NCBI GenBank assembly: GCA_051880395.1
Contig: JBJENW010000035.1
Location: forward strand, 1 to 64,000
Direction: 5' to 3'
Origin: JBJENW01 sp051880395
GTDB taxonomy: Bacteria > Bacillota > Clostridia > Lachnospirales > Lachnospiraceae
DNA length: 64,000 nt
Shown: positions 18,693 through 26,593 of the stretch, one piece after another
Numbering within the stretch: the first letter of the stretch is position 1
Layout of the letters: each line of letters begins with the position of its first letter
The notes under the pieces: model-generated
Database searches by the model: none
The model's input: only the letters and a program-made list of their open reading frames with translations
Told to the model about the DNA's origin: nothing
Position numbers and translations under genes: made by a program

Positions 18693-20077
18693 CCAATCGA
18701 CCTCTCCCGGAAATTTTGATTTCGATAAAAACAGATCATATTTTTCACATGTGCTTCGAATGAAAGTTTTCCATGCCAGTCTAAGATCATTTCATTTGCT
18801 TTTCGAAGTAATTCCCTATTCTGATAAATCTGTTCTATTGAAATCTCCAGATTTTTCCTGGTTCCATCGTAAATAAATCCCATTCCATCTTTCTGTTTCA
18901 AAAGATCTTTTGCCCCAACATATTCTGACACTAAAACCGGCACAGCATAAAAAAGTGCTTCCAATACCACAAATCCAAATGTTTCCTGCCATTTACTCGG
19001 CACAACAAGCAGATCGAAGCTATCCATCACATCTCCCAACTGTTCCTGAGAATATTTTTTATGATTTACAACATACGGCTGTTCCACCGTTTGTGTTTCA
19101 GAATAAAGATGCAGTTCTACATCTTTATTTTCCTCATATAATTTCTGAACCACCTGCAACAGATCATAAAAACCTTTATACTCCTGCCATCCACCCAAGT
19201 ATCCAATTCGTAATTTGTTCCCATAACTTCTTTTTTTCCGATGATCTCCAATTCCAGCATGGCTGATTGGAATCACATTTCCTTTACACATCTCTCCTAA
19301 TTGAGATGTATATACTTGTTTGGTCGTCTCACTATTAAAGTGGAATTTTGTAACCAGTGCAAACATTTCTCGGTAATACTGCTGCAATTTCAAATACTTC
19401 TTTTTCTCCTCTGGGTCTATGCACACAGATACTTCACGTGGAATCTCTGGTGCACGTGCGGATTGAAATGTCTGATTTAATGCTTTTCCATGAATCAGTT
19501 GCACCAAACGTTCGTTTCCTCGATACCAGCGATATATTCCAGACTGTTCTATTTTCAATTTTTTTTCTGAATAGGCATTTTGGCAACAACTGCTGCATTG
19601 ACTCCAATCTGATTCCGTACAAATACAATTTCCTTTTAAACGCGTAGTGATCGGACAAATTCCAAAATAATCATGCGTCGAAAAAATAACTGGTATGTTA
19701 CATTTTTTTGCCTCTTCGAGAAATTCTTTATGCAGCCCCATCAAACTATGTAAATGTATCACATCGGGAGAAAGTTTTTTTAAAAACTCTGCATATACCG
19801 ATGTATCACATGGCTTTGTATACCATTCCAAATCCTTGATCCCATTCCCCATTGAAATTGGAAGTGGATTTTCTATGCAATACGTTGATATATTCTTATA
19901 CTCTTGCTGTTTTTTTATTTTTATTCTTTTCTGTGTTCTTTTTTTGATTCGACCTGGTATCAGTAAACTCACGTTTTCCCCCTGACGCTGCTGCTCCTGC
20001 ATCAAATCTGTTGCGTAGCGAATCAAACCACCTCCGCGAACTGGTGGAATTCCTAACATATAATGCAAAATTCTCAT
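18689..20077 (-). CDS. GT4 glycosyltransferase
   Basis: A 462-residue GT-B enzyme. It starts MRILHYMLGIPPVRGGGLIRYATDLM, contains FSTHDYFGICPITTRL, then a cysteine-rich patch (CICTESDWSQCSSCCQ) common in this subgroup, and ends with IGYLGGWQEYKGFYDLL and ETFGFVVLEALFYAVP, which carries the donor-site glutamates. The four closely spaced cysteines could bind a metal. It is the last gene of the block starting at 26444. The start lies two bases after the preceding stop. Substrate is unknown. Confidence 0.82.
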   Translation of the reverse strand: MRILHYMLGIPPVRGGGLIRYATDLMQEQQRQGENVSLLIPGRIKKRTQKRIKIKKQQEYKNISTYCIENPLPISMGNGIKDLEWYTKPCDTSVYAEFLKKLSPDVIHLHSLMGLHKEFLEEAKKCNIPVIFSTHDYFGICPITTRLKGNCICTESDWSQCSSCCQNAYSEKKLKIEQSGIYRWYRGNERLVQLIHGKALNQTFQSARAPEIPREVSVCIDPEEKKKYLKLQQYYREMFALVTKFHFNSETTKQVYTSQLGEMCKGNVIPISHAGIGDHRKKRSYGNKLRIGYLGGWQEYKGFYDLLQVVQKLYEENKDVELHLYSETQTVEQPYVVNHKKYSQEQLGDVMDSFDLLVVPSKWQETFGFVVLEALFYAVPVLVSEYVGAKDLLKQKDGMGFIYDGTRKNLEISIEQIYQNRELLRKANEMILDWHGKLSFEAHVKNMICFYRNQNFRERSIG

Positions 20078-20079
20078 TC

Positions 20080-21012
20080 TTATTTTCCCTTACTAACCTG
20101 AATCGCACGTTCATAACATTGTCTTGTATAATTCTTATAAGATGGCCAATATTCTTTTAATTTTTTATCTTTTCGGCGTCTTACACAATAAAGTAACCTG
20201 CGATATTGATACAAGAACCACAATGGTATTTTCCCACATTTCAAATATTTGCTGCAATAGTACAACTCACTCTCACTAATGCACTGATACATAAACGGTT
20301 TCACCCGTTCTGTCGTTGCCCCATGTTTATGAACAACCACGCTGTTCGGCTGATATAAGGTTTTAAAACCTGCCTGTTCCATGTGAATGCCTAAGATTAA
20401 TTCTTCATCATATAAAACTGTTGCCTCATCAAATGGCAACACTTGCTTTGCACATTCCGCAGAGATCATGAAACAGCATCCAGATACGTGATAGACATAA
20501 GCTGGTTTATCCACGGGCTGGTCCAGACAGAAATACGTTTTCCACTGTCTGCGAAAGAAAATCTTGGCTACTGTGTATAATTCAAAGACCTCTTTTATTC
20601 CTGTTTTTCTAGAAACACGACTTGGCTGCGCCTCGCCATTCTCATTTATGACTTTTGGTCCTACAATGCCGATTTTTTCTTTTTCTTGTAATGACTGATA
20701 CATATTTTGCACTGACCCTGGCTCATAAATGATGTCATTATTGGAAATCAAAAGGGCATCACAGCCATCCTGCATCGCCTGTTTTACACCTAGATTATTG
20801 CCCGCCGCATAGCCTCTGTTAGCGTCGCTCGCAATAAATGTGATCGCATGTTGTTGCACAAAGTTTTTAACTTCTTCCGGCATAGGCGTGCGCGACGCAT
20901 TATCTACGAGATAGATTCGATCTTGTTCTGCCCCTTCCTGCTCCAACAAACTTTTCATACATCGCAGGCTTAAATCCCATGTCTCATAATTTAATATGAT
21001 GATCCCAATCAT
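20080..21012 (-). CDS. GT2 glycosyltransferase, rhamnosyltransferase-like
   Basis: A 310-residue GT-A enzyme. IGIIILNYETWDLSLRCM, YLVDNASR, ANRGYAAGNNLGVKQ, ISNNDI and the late ATVLYDEELILGIHMEQAG follow the pattern of the WbbL-like rhamnosyltransferase group. The ATG at 21012 has AAGGGTGA just upstream and sits four bases after the preceding stop. An in-frame start at 21036 would overlap that gene and lacks a better site. It is probably cytoplasmic and chain-building. Confidence 0.82.
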   Translation of the reverse strand: MIGIIILNYETWDLSLRCMKSLLEQEGAEQDRIYLVDNASRTPMPEEVKNFVQQHAITFIASDANRGYAAGNNLGVKQAMQDGCDALLISNNDIIYEPGSVQNMYQSLQEKEKIGIVGPKVINENGEAQPSRVSRKTGIKEVFELYTVAKIFFRRQWKTYFCLDQPVDKPAYVYHVSGCCFMISAECAKQVLPFDEATVLYDEELILGIHMEQAGFKTLYQPNSVVVHKHGATTERVKPFMYQCISESELYYCSKYLKCGKIPLWFLYQYRRLLYCVRRRKDKKLKEYWPSYKNYTRQCYERAIQVSKGK

Positions 21013-21016
21013 TCTG

Positions 21017-21880
21017 TCACCCTTGTTTCTTCCCATAGTACTTCTTTTGAATCTTCTTCATCAGACCAATCGGTATTAAACCGACAATGAGTGGTTTCAT
21101 CGCATACAGGATTCCTTTCGGCATCAAATGATTTTCAGAAAATCCTCTGAGTTTTATATAGGTCTCATGAAACCGATACCGATACTTCCGGCGTTTATAC
21201 TGTTTCTCATCTCGTCTAATATAATAAAGCACTTCCGGGAGATTTTTGCCCCTTCTTCCCTTTGCATACAAACGAAGCAGCATATCATAATCTTCTACAC
21301 GATTTGCATATCTCGCCGCATTGTATCCCCGTACACTCTGTAATGCTTCCCTTCGAAACATTATGGATGCATGTACAAACGGCAGCGAAAACAAGAAGTC
21401 TTTCGGCTGTGGCTTTTCGCAATACCAATAACACTCGCCATCATCGCCTACCTGTTGAATAAAGAACTCGCCTTTACTGCCTGCAAACGCATATTCCGAA
21501 TGAGCTTCTAAAAAGTCATAGAGCATCTGAATCCGGTTTTCTGCGGAGATATCATCATCATCCATTACTGCAATATAGCGCCCTCGTGCTTCTCGTATAC
21601 AACAATTCCGAGCATAAGCAGCTTTGCGATTTTGTGTATTCAAAATCAATCGAATGCGTGGATCTTTTTTTTCCAGCTCTTTCAGATGGTTCTGTATTCC
21701 ATTTGTCGATGCGTCATCACAAATGATCAGCTCCAGGTTCGAGAATGTCTGATTTAGAATCGAATCGACAGCCTGGTCTAAAATTTCTTTTTCTTGATTG
21801 TAGACAGCCATAATCACTGTTACTTCTGGTTTTGACGCTCTATCAAGACATTGTTTGGTTGTTTCTCCCTTTTCCTTCAT
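21017..21880 (-). CDS. GT2 glycosyltransferase
   Basis: A 287-residue GT-A enzyme with VTVIMAVYNQEKEILDQAV, ICDDAST, and DDDDIS as the donor-metal motif, followed by HASIMFRREAL and RVEDYDMLLRL. The end is basic (KKIQKKYYGKK), perhaps for membrane contact. The ATG at 21880 has GGAGAG seven bases upstream and overlaps the end of the preceding gene by eight bases. The longer frame to 21928 would overlap more. One of four transferases made after the CapD/PglC-type pair. Confidence 0.82.
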   Translation of the reverse strand: MKEKGETTKQCLDRASKPEVTVIMAVYNQEKEILDQAVDSILNQTFSNLELIICDDASTNGIQNHLKELEKKDPRIRLILNTQNRKAAYARNCCIREARGRYIAVMDDDDISAENRIQMLYDFLEAHSEYAFAGSKGEFFIQQVGDDGECYWYCEKPQPKDFLFSLPFVHASIMFRREALQSVRGYNAARYANRVEDYDMLLRLYAKGRRGKNLPEVLYYIRRDEKQYKRRKYRYRFHETYIKLRGFSENHLMPKGILYAMKPLIVGLIPIGLMKKIQKKYYGKKQG

Positions 21881-21884
21881 CTGC

Positions 21885-23045
21885 TCATCTCTCCAACATT
21901 TCTTCATACAATTCCCGCATCTTCTCATTCACACGCTCTTTCGAAAATCCCTCAACCTTCTTTCGAGCCTGTCTTGCAAATTCCAGTGCTTTTTGTGGGT
22001 TTTGATACATCGCCATGATCGCTTTTGCATATCCGTTTTCATCCTTTGCCTCCACTAAAAGTCCCGACTTTTTGTGTTCGATCAAATCCGTGTTTCCACG
22101 AATTTGGGAACAGATGACCGGTTTTGTCGCTGCCATTGCTTCCATCAATGCAACCGGAAGTCCTTCCTGCAGGGACGGGAAAATAAAACAGTCTGCCATC
22201 TGCAGCATTCGACTTACTTTTGAGCTATATCCTAACAGATATACACGATTTTCTAACTGTAATTCTTTGATTAGTTGTCGGAAGAATTCCTCATACTCTC
22301 CCATTCCGACAATGCAATATTTTATCGACGAATCAGGTATAAGTGCCATCGCACGAATGACCGTTTCCTGATTTTTTCGGCGTGTCAATTCCCCCACACT
22401 CATGAGAATATAATCTTCTTTTGTAAGACCAAACTTTTGCCGAATCATGGTTTGATCCACATGATTATTTTCTTTTTCAAATTTTTTTAGTTCGAGTCCG
22501 ACACCTGGAATGTATGCAATCTCTTTTGCTGGGAAATTCTGTGCCCTCTGGTAATCTTCCTGATTCATAGTGAGAAGCACATCCGTAAATCTTGCACAGA
22601 TACGCTCAATCGGGTAAAATAGCAACCAATTCATCAAAGGTGCACCTTTGAAAAAATGAAACCCATGCGCTGCATACATCACTTTCATTCCCTTTTTGTG
22701 ATGTTTTCTCGCCGCCAGACGTGTCAGCACACCTCCGATCGGTGTCTGCGTATATACCATCTGAAACCTATTTTCTTCCATCAGTTTTTTTAATCCCCGA
22801 TAGGATTGCATCATTTCTTTGACTGCCCCCATACGACGCGGGAACGGAAGATGATGCACGATCACACCGGCTTCTTCTAACTCTTTTCGAAACTGATCTA
22901 CTCGTTGTTGACTCGTCACACTTCCAAATTTGAAATTTGCAGCCACATGTACTTCTTTTCCCATTTGCTGTAAAATACGGATATTATCCCAGTTAAATAA
23001 ATCGATCATCGAAGCAACCGAAGCTGTCATAAGTACTTTTTCCAT
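21885..23045 (-). CDS. GT4 glycosyltransferase
   Basis: A 386-residue GT-B enzyme. It begins EKVLMTASVASMIDLFNWDNI, carries HVAANFKFGS, AAHGFHFFKGAPLMNWL and, in the C-terminal half, SVGELTRRKNQETVI and FPSLQEGLPVALMEAMA with the two donor-site glutamates. This resembles transferases that follow PglC/WcaJ-type priming enzymes, so it may add the second sugar. The chosen ATG at 23045 lies seven bases after the preceding stop. A frame to 23117 would overlap that gene by 65 bases. Confidence 0.85.
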   Translation of the reverse strand: MEKVLMTASVASMIDLFNWDNIRILQQMGKEVHVAANFKFGSVTSQQRVDQFRKELEEAGVIVHHLPFPRRMGAVKEMMQSYRGLKKLMEENRFQMVYTQTPIGGVLTRLAARKHHKKGMKVMYAAHGFHFFKGAPLMNWLLFYPIERICARFTDVLLTMNQEDYQRAQNFPAKEIAYIPGVGLELKKFEKENNHVDQTMIRQKFGLTKEDYILMSVGELTRRKNQETVIRAMALIPDSSIKYCIVGMGEYEEFFRQLIKELQLENRVYLLGYSSKVSRMLQMADCFIFPSLQEGLPVALMEAMAATKPVICSQIRGNTDLIEHKKSGLLVEAKDENGYAKAIMAMYQNPQKALEFARQARKKVEGFSKERVNEKMRELYEEMLER

Positions 23046-23052
23046 ATCCTGC

Positions 23053-23949
23053 TTACTCTTTCTGTCCACTCGTCCTCTGAATCGTCTCACGAAACGAAAG
23101 TTCGCGATAACTGTCATCCTGATAGGTGCTTAGGGACTGATCATACACAAAGTTTCCAAATGCTTTTTTTGCCATACTTCCAAATTTTCCTGGTAATCGA
23201 CTCAGTAGCCACACGAAGGGATTTAACACGGACCAGCATCGGATCTTTTTCCCTTTTGTTTCTGCGATCATACGAACCAGTTCCGATGTGCAGACATATT
23301 CTTTATTCTGTGGAAAAAATATTCCTCTGTCCTCTCGCTCAATCAATTGGCATAAAAACTCGGACAACGTTTCCACATAAATCATGGATTTTTTATTTGA
23401 CAGATTCGGAAAAATCGGAAGATGCACCGCTAATTTTTCCAGTGTCGGATAATTGCCTTTACAGCCTGGACCATATACCATTGGAATTCGCAATATTGCC
23501 ACACGAAATTTTTCCGTCTCTCTATGCCGCAATTCCTGTTCTGCCTTCCACTTACTTTCTCCATATACATTGTTTGGGTGCGGTCTGGTTCTTTTTGTTA
23601 TCTTTTTTTGTTTTCCGATTGGTGCACTGTCACCATAGATACTCGCTGTACTCAAATAGATGAACTGCTTTACTCCAGCTTTCTTTGCAGCCTCTGCCAC
23701 AATACATGCAAGATTACAATTTACCCGATAGTATTCTAATCTGACTTTTTCCACGACATGACTGACATCCATATGAACCTTTCCAGCCACATAAAATACA
23801 ACATCGTAAACAGAAAAATCATGTTTCTTCCAAGATTGATCCCGTACACTGATCGCTGAAATTTTCCAATCCGGATTTCGCTGTTTTACATAAGCAGCAA
23901 AGGAAGTTCCAATATAGCTATGTGCGCCGACGATCAAAATCCGTTTCAT
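23053..23949 (-). CDS. NAD-dependent epimerase/dehydratase (SDR), possible 4-reductase
   Basis: A 298-residue extended SDR protein. The nucleotide-binding motif is RILIVGAHSYIGTSF (GxxxxIG), the catalytic serine region is STASIYGD, and the YxxxK pair is in NVYGESKWKAEQEL. It overlaps the priming-transferase gene by four bases (ATGA), and CapD-type dehydratase is two genes upstream. In Pseudomonas and Rhizobium clusters this trio makes UDP-QuiNAc or UDP-FucNAc and transfers it to the lipid carrier, the SDR reducing the 4-keto intermediate. That specificity is inferred from context only. Confidence 0.78.
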   Translation of the reverse strand: MKRILIVGAHSYIGTSFAAYVKQRNPDWKISAISVRDQSWKKHDFSVYDVVFYVAGKVHMDVSHVVEKVRLEYYRVNCNLACIVAEAAKKAGVKQFIYLSTASIYGDSAPIGKQKKITKRTRPHPNNVYGESKWKAEQELRHRETEKFRVAILRIPMVYGPGCKGNYPTLEKLAVHLPIFPNLSNKKSMIYVETLSEFLCQLIEREDRGIFFPQNKEYVCTSELVRMIAETKGKKIRCWSVLNPFVWLLSRLPGKFGSMAKKAFGNFVYDQSLSTYQDDSYRELSFRETIQRTSGQKE

Positions 23950-24578
23950 TTCTTCTCCTCCCTTTTATGCAGTTCTCCGGTTCCGCCTTCCACCACGCCT
24001 TCTGCGTGAAGAACGGATTTCACTGTCTTCATGATACATTTCATATCAAAAGAGAAACTCATATTTTTTACATAGTCTCCGTCTAGTTTTGCTTTCACCG
24101 GAATCTCCAGTTCATCGCGGCCATTGACCTGCGCCCAGCCGGTCAAGCCCGGCATCACGTCGTTTGCGCCGTATTTGTCCCGCTCTTCGATCAGATCGTA
24201 CTGATTCCAGAGTGCCGGGCGCGGGCCGACGATCGCCATTTCGCCTTTTAGGATATTAAACAGCTGCGGCAGCTCGTCCAGCGATGTTTTCCGCAGGACC
24301 TTCCCGCTGCGTGTCAGAAAGGCATCCGGGTCTTTTAGCAGATGCGTCGGCATATCTTTCGGTGTATCGGTGCGCATGGTGCGGAATTTATAGATATTGA
24401 AATATTTTTTATGATTTCCCACACGCTTTTGTTTGAAGATCACCGGGCCTTTCGAGTCTAATTTGATCCAGACTGCGATCAGTAGCAGAAGCGGTGATAG
24501 AAGGATAATGCCGATCAATGCCAAAAGCTGATCGATGATCTGTTTTATAATTCGATACTGGTATCTTTTTTTCTCCAT
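23946..24578 (-). CDS. Undecaprenyl-phosphate sugar phosphotransferase, PglC-like
   Basis: A small priming enzyme of 210 residues. It has one N-terminal membrane or re-entrant helix (residues 12-35) and the catalytic core typical of monotopic phosphoglycosyltransferases: GPVIFKQKRVG, FNIYKFRTMR, TSLDELPQLFNILKGEMAIVGPRP and PGLTGWAQVNGRD. The DE of LDELPQ is the expected catalytic dyad. Its small size puts it with PglC and WcaJ-core enzymes rather than long WbaP forms. It starts polymer synthesis by placing a sugar phosphate on undecaprenyl phosphate. AAGGAGG precedes the ATG. A second, long priming enzyme lies at 42309. Confidence 0.93.
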   Translation of the reverse strand: MEKKRYQYRIIKQIIDQLLALIGIILLSPLLLLIAVWIKLDSKGPVIFKQKRVGNHKKYFNIYKFRTMRTDTPKDMPTHLLKDPDAFLTRSGKVLRKTSLDELPQLFNILKGEMAIVGPRPALWNQYDLIEERDKYGANDVMPGLTGWAQVNGRDELEIPVKAKLDGDYVKNMSFSFDMKCIMKTVKSVLHAEGVVEGGTGELHKREEKK

Positions 24579-24590
24579 AGCTGCCTCCTT

Positions 24591-26444
24591 CTATGTCTGT
24601 CTCGGATGATACGTCGGTACGATCTCCATCAGATGTTTGCGGATATCGTCCGGCTCCTGCTGTACATAATCGTTAAGTTCGTGTAATTGTTCCATGAATG
24701 TTTCTTCGTCCATCTCGATCGGTTTTCCGATGTAGATGAGTTTATTTCTGGTCTCCTGCATGCCCTCTTCTTTCATGAGCATCTCTTCGTATAATTTTTC
24801 TCCCGGACGAAGACCGGTAAATTCGATCATGATATCCTCGTTTGGCTTATGGCCGGAGAGCAAGATCAGGTTTTTCGCTAAATCCAGAATCTTCACCGGT
24901 TCGCCCATGTCCAAAACAAAGATCTCTCCGCCCTTCGCATAGGCGCCCGCCTGCAGGACCAGGGAAACTGCCTCCGGAATCGTCATGAAATAGCGGATGA
25001 TGTCCGGATGTGTGACGGTGACCGGTCCGCCTGCTGCGATCTGCTTTTTAAACAGTGGAATGACACTTCCATTGCTGCCCAGGACGTTTCCAAACCGGAC
25101 AGCTACAAATTCCGTTTCGGAATGACGGTTATAGGTCTGAATGATCATCTCGCAGATTCGTTTCGTTGCTCCCATGACGTTCGTCGGGTTCACGGCTTTA
25201 TCTGTGGAGATCATGACAAATCGTTTTACTTTCCACTTATCTGCCGCCTGTACGACTTTCCATGTGCCGAGGACGTTATTCTTGACGGCCTCGTTCGGGC
25301 TGTCTTCCATGAGTGGCACGTGTTTATGTGCTGCGGCGTGGTAGACGATCTCTGGTCTGTACATTTCGAAGATCTGATCCATCCGTTTTGTGTTTCGCAC
25401 CGATGCGATCAGTGTCATAAAATTCAATTCCGGAAATTTTACTTTCAGTTCCTGCTGAATGTCGTAGGCCGAGTTCTCGTAGATATCTACGATCAGCAAC
25501 AGTTTCGGGTTATGTGCGGCGATCTGCCGGCACAGCTCGCTTCCGATGGAACCGCCCCCGCCTGTGACCATGACGACTTTCCCCGATACATAGTTCATGA
25601 TGGAGGATAAATCGACTTTGACTGGTTCCCGGCCGAGCAGGTCATTGACATCAACGGCTTTCAGTTTGCTGACGCTCACCTCGCCGTTTACGAGCTGGTC
25701 GATACCCGGAAGCTGTAGTAATTCACAGCCTGTCTCTTTACAGATGTTTAGGATCTCTTTCAAGTCCTTTGGCTTTGCGGACGGGACCGCCACCATGATC
25801 TCATCGATTTTATAATCTTTCACGACATCGGGAATGTCATAGCGGTCTCCCACGATGCGCACGCCTCGAATGTAACTGCCTTTTTTGGTCTTATTGTCAT
25901 CTATGACGCAGACAACTTTTTTCTGGATGTTTTTGCTGCGTCCGATCTCAGCGATCAATGCATTTCCTGCTTCTCCTGCACCGATCATCATGACATTGGT
26001 GAATTTTTTGGATCCGATGTTATTGAGCACGTTATGTATAAAGCGATACGCGTAGCGGCTCAGAACGGTCAACATCAGTAAAAACATCCCGTACATCACC
26101 CAGTAACTTCTCGGCATCGGGTACTGAAATATAATGAAACAGTACATATGTGCAAAAGCCGCGATCATACAGGCCAGAACAATATTCACCATTTCTTCTG
26201 CACCTGCATAGCGCCAGAGGCAGGAATACAAGCGGAACAGTTGAAAGATCAATAGTGTCGCAATACATGTCAGAATCATACATGGGAGTTTTCCCTCTAT
26301 GTAACGCAAATCAATATCACTTGCCATCATCTCAAATCGTAAAAAAAGTGCCAGAAAATCGGCACAGAAGACTGCAAAGATATCACAGCAGATCAAACAT
26401 AATTTACTAATCAATAATTCCCTATTTTTGAGTAATGCTTTCAT
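24591..26444 (-). CDS. CapD/WbpM-type UDP-sugar 4,6-dehydratase
   Basis: A 617-residue membrane-bound SDR enzyme. Four membrane helices fill residues 10-115. A first Rossmann region has MMIGAGEAGNALIAEI, and the catalytic domain has VTGGGGSIGSELCRQI, SASVRN, HAAAHKHVPLMED and STDKAVNPTNVMGATKR, with Met in place of the usual SDR Tyr, as in the WbpM/PglF class. These enzymes usually make UDP-2-acetamido-2,6-dideoxy-4-keto-hexose from UDP-GlcNAc. It heads block 4, 12 bases before the priming enzyme gene. Its DNA is visibly richer in GC than the flanks. GGGGGATAGG precedes the ATG. Confidence 0.93.
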   Translation of the reverse strand: MKALLKNRELLISKLCLICCDIFAVFCADFLALFLRFEMMASDIDLRYIEGKLPCMILTCIATLLIFQLFRLYSCLWRYAGAEEMVNIVLACMIAAFAHMYCFIIFQYPMPRSYWVMYGMFLLMLTVLSRYAYRFIHNVLNNIGSKKFTNVMMIGAGEAGNALIAEIGRSKNIQKKVVCVIDDNKTKKGSYIRGVRIVGDRYDIPDVVKDYKIDEIMVAVPSAKPKDLKEILNICKETGCELLQLPGIDQLVNGEVSVSKLKAVDVNDLLGREPVKVDLSSIMNYVSGKVVMVTGGGGSIGSELCRQIAAHNPKLLLIVDIYENSAYDIQQELKVKFPELNFMTLIASVRNTKRMDQIFEMYRPEIVYHAAAHKHVPLMEDSPNEAVKNNVLGTWKVVQAADKWKVKRFVMISTDKAVNPTNVMGATKRICEMIIQTYNRHSETEFVAVRFGNVLGSNGSVIPLFKKQIAAGGPVTVTHPDIIRYFMTIPEAVSLVLQAGAYAKGGEIFVLDMGEPVKILDLAKNLILLSGHKPNEDIMIEFTGLRPGEKLYEEMLMKEEGMQETRNKLIYIGKPIEMDEETFMEQLHELNDYVQQEPDDIRKHLMEIVPTYHPRQT

Positions 26445-26471
26445 GTCCTATCCCCCATTTTTCTCTTTTGC

Positions 26472-26500
26472 ATTATACCTCATTAAATGACTTTTTTCAA
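26472..26500 (-). promoter_or_regulatory. Sigma-A promoter for the dehydratase operon
   Basis: On the minus strand TTGAAA (26500-26495), a 17-base spacer and TATAAT (26477-26472) lie 28 bases before the ATG at 26444. The strong match and the terminator just upstream mark the start of a transcription unit. Confidence 0.82.
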
Positions 26501-26528
26501 CCAATTTCCTGTTTTTCTTTCCGTTCAT

Positions 26529-26579
26529 GAAAAAAGGCTCTGCCGGGAGCATCGCGCTCTCAGCAAAGCCTTTTTTATT
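26529..26579 (-). terminator. Rho-independent terminator after Ig-repeat gene
   Basis: The minus strand reads AAAAAAGGCTTTGC, an inner GAGAGC/GCTC hairpin, then GCAGAGCC and TTTTTT. The stem and T-run lie 15-65 bases after the Ig-repeat stop codon. The A-rich flank makes it possibly active in both directions. Confidence 0.85.
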
Positions 26580-26593
26580 GGTAACCGATTCTA

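Noticed and set aside
25008..25610. Plus-strand open frame of 200 codons opposite the dehydratase gene
   Set aside because: The minus-strand gene has all family motifs through this stretch. The plus frame has no recognisable domain and comes from the higher GC content.
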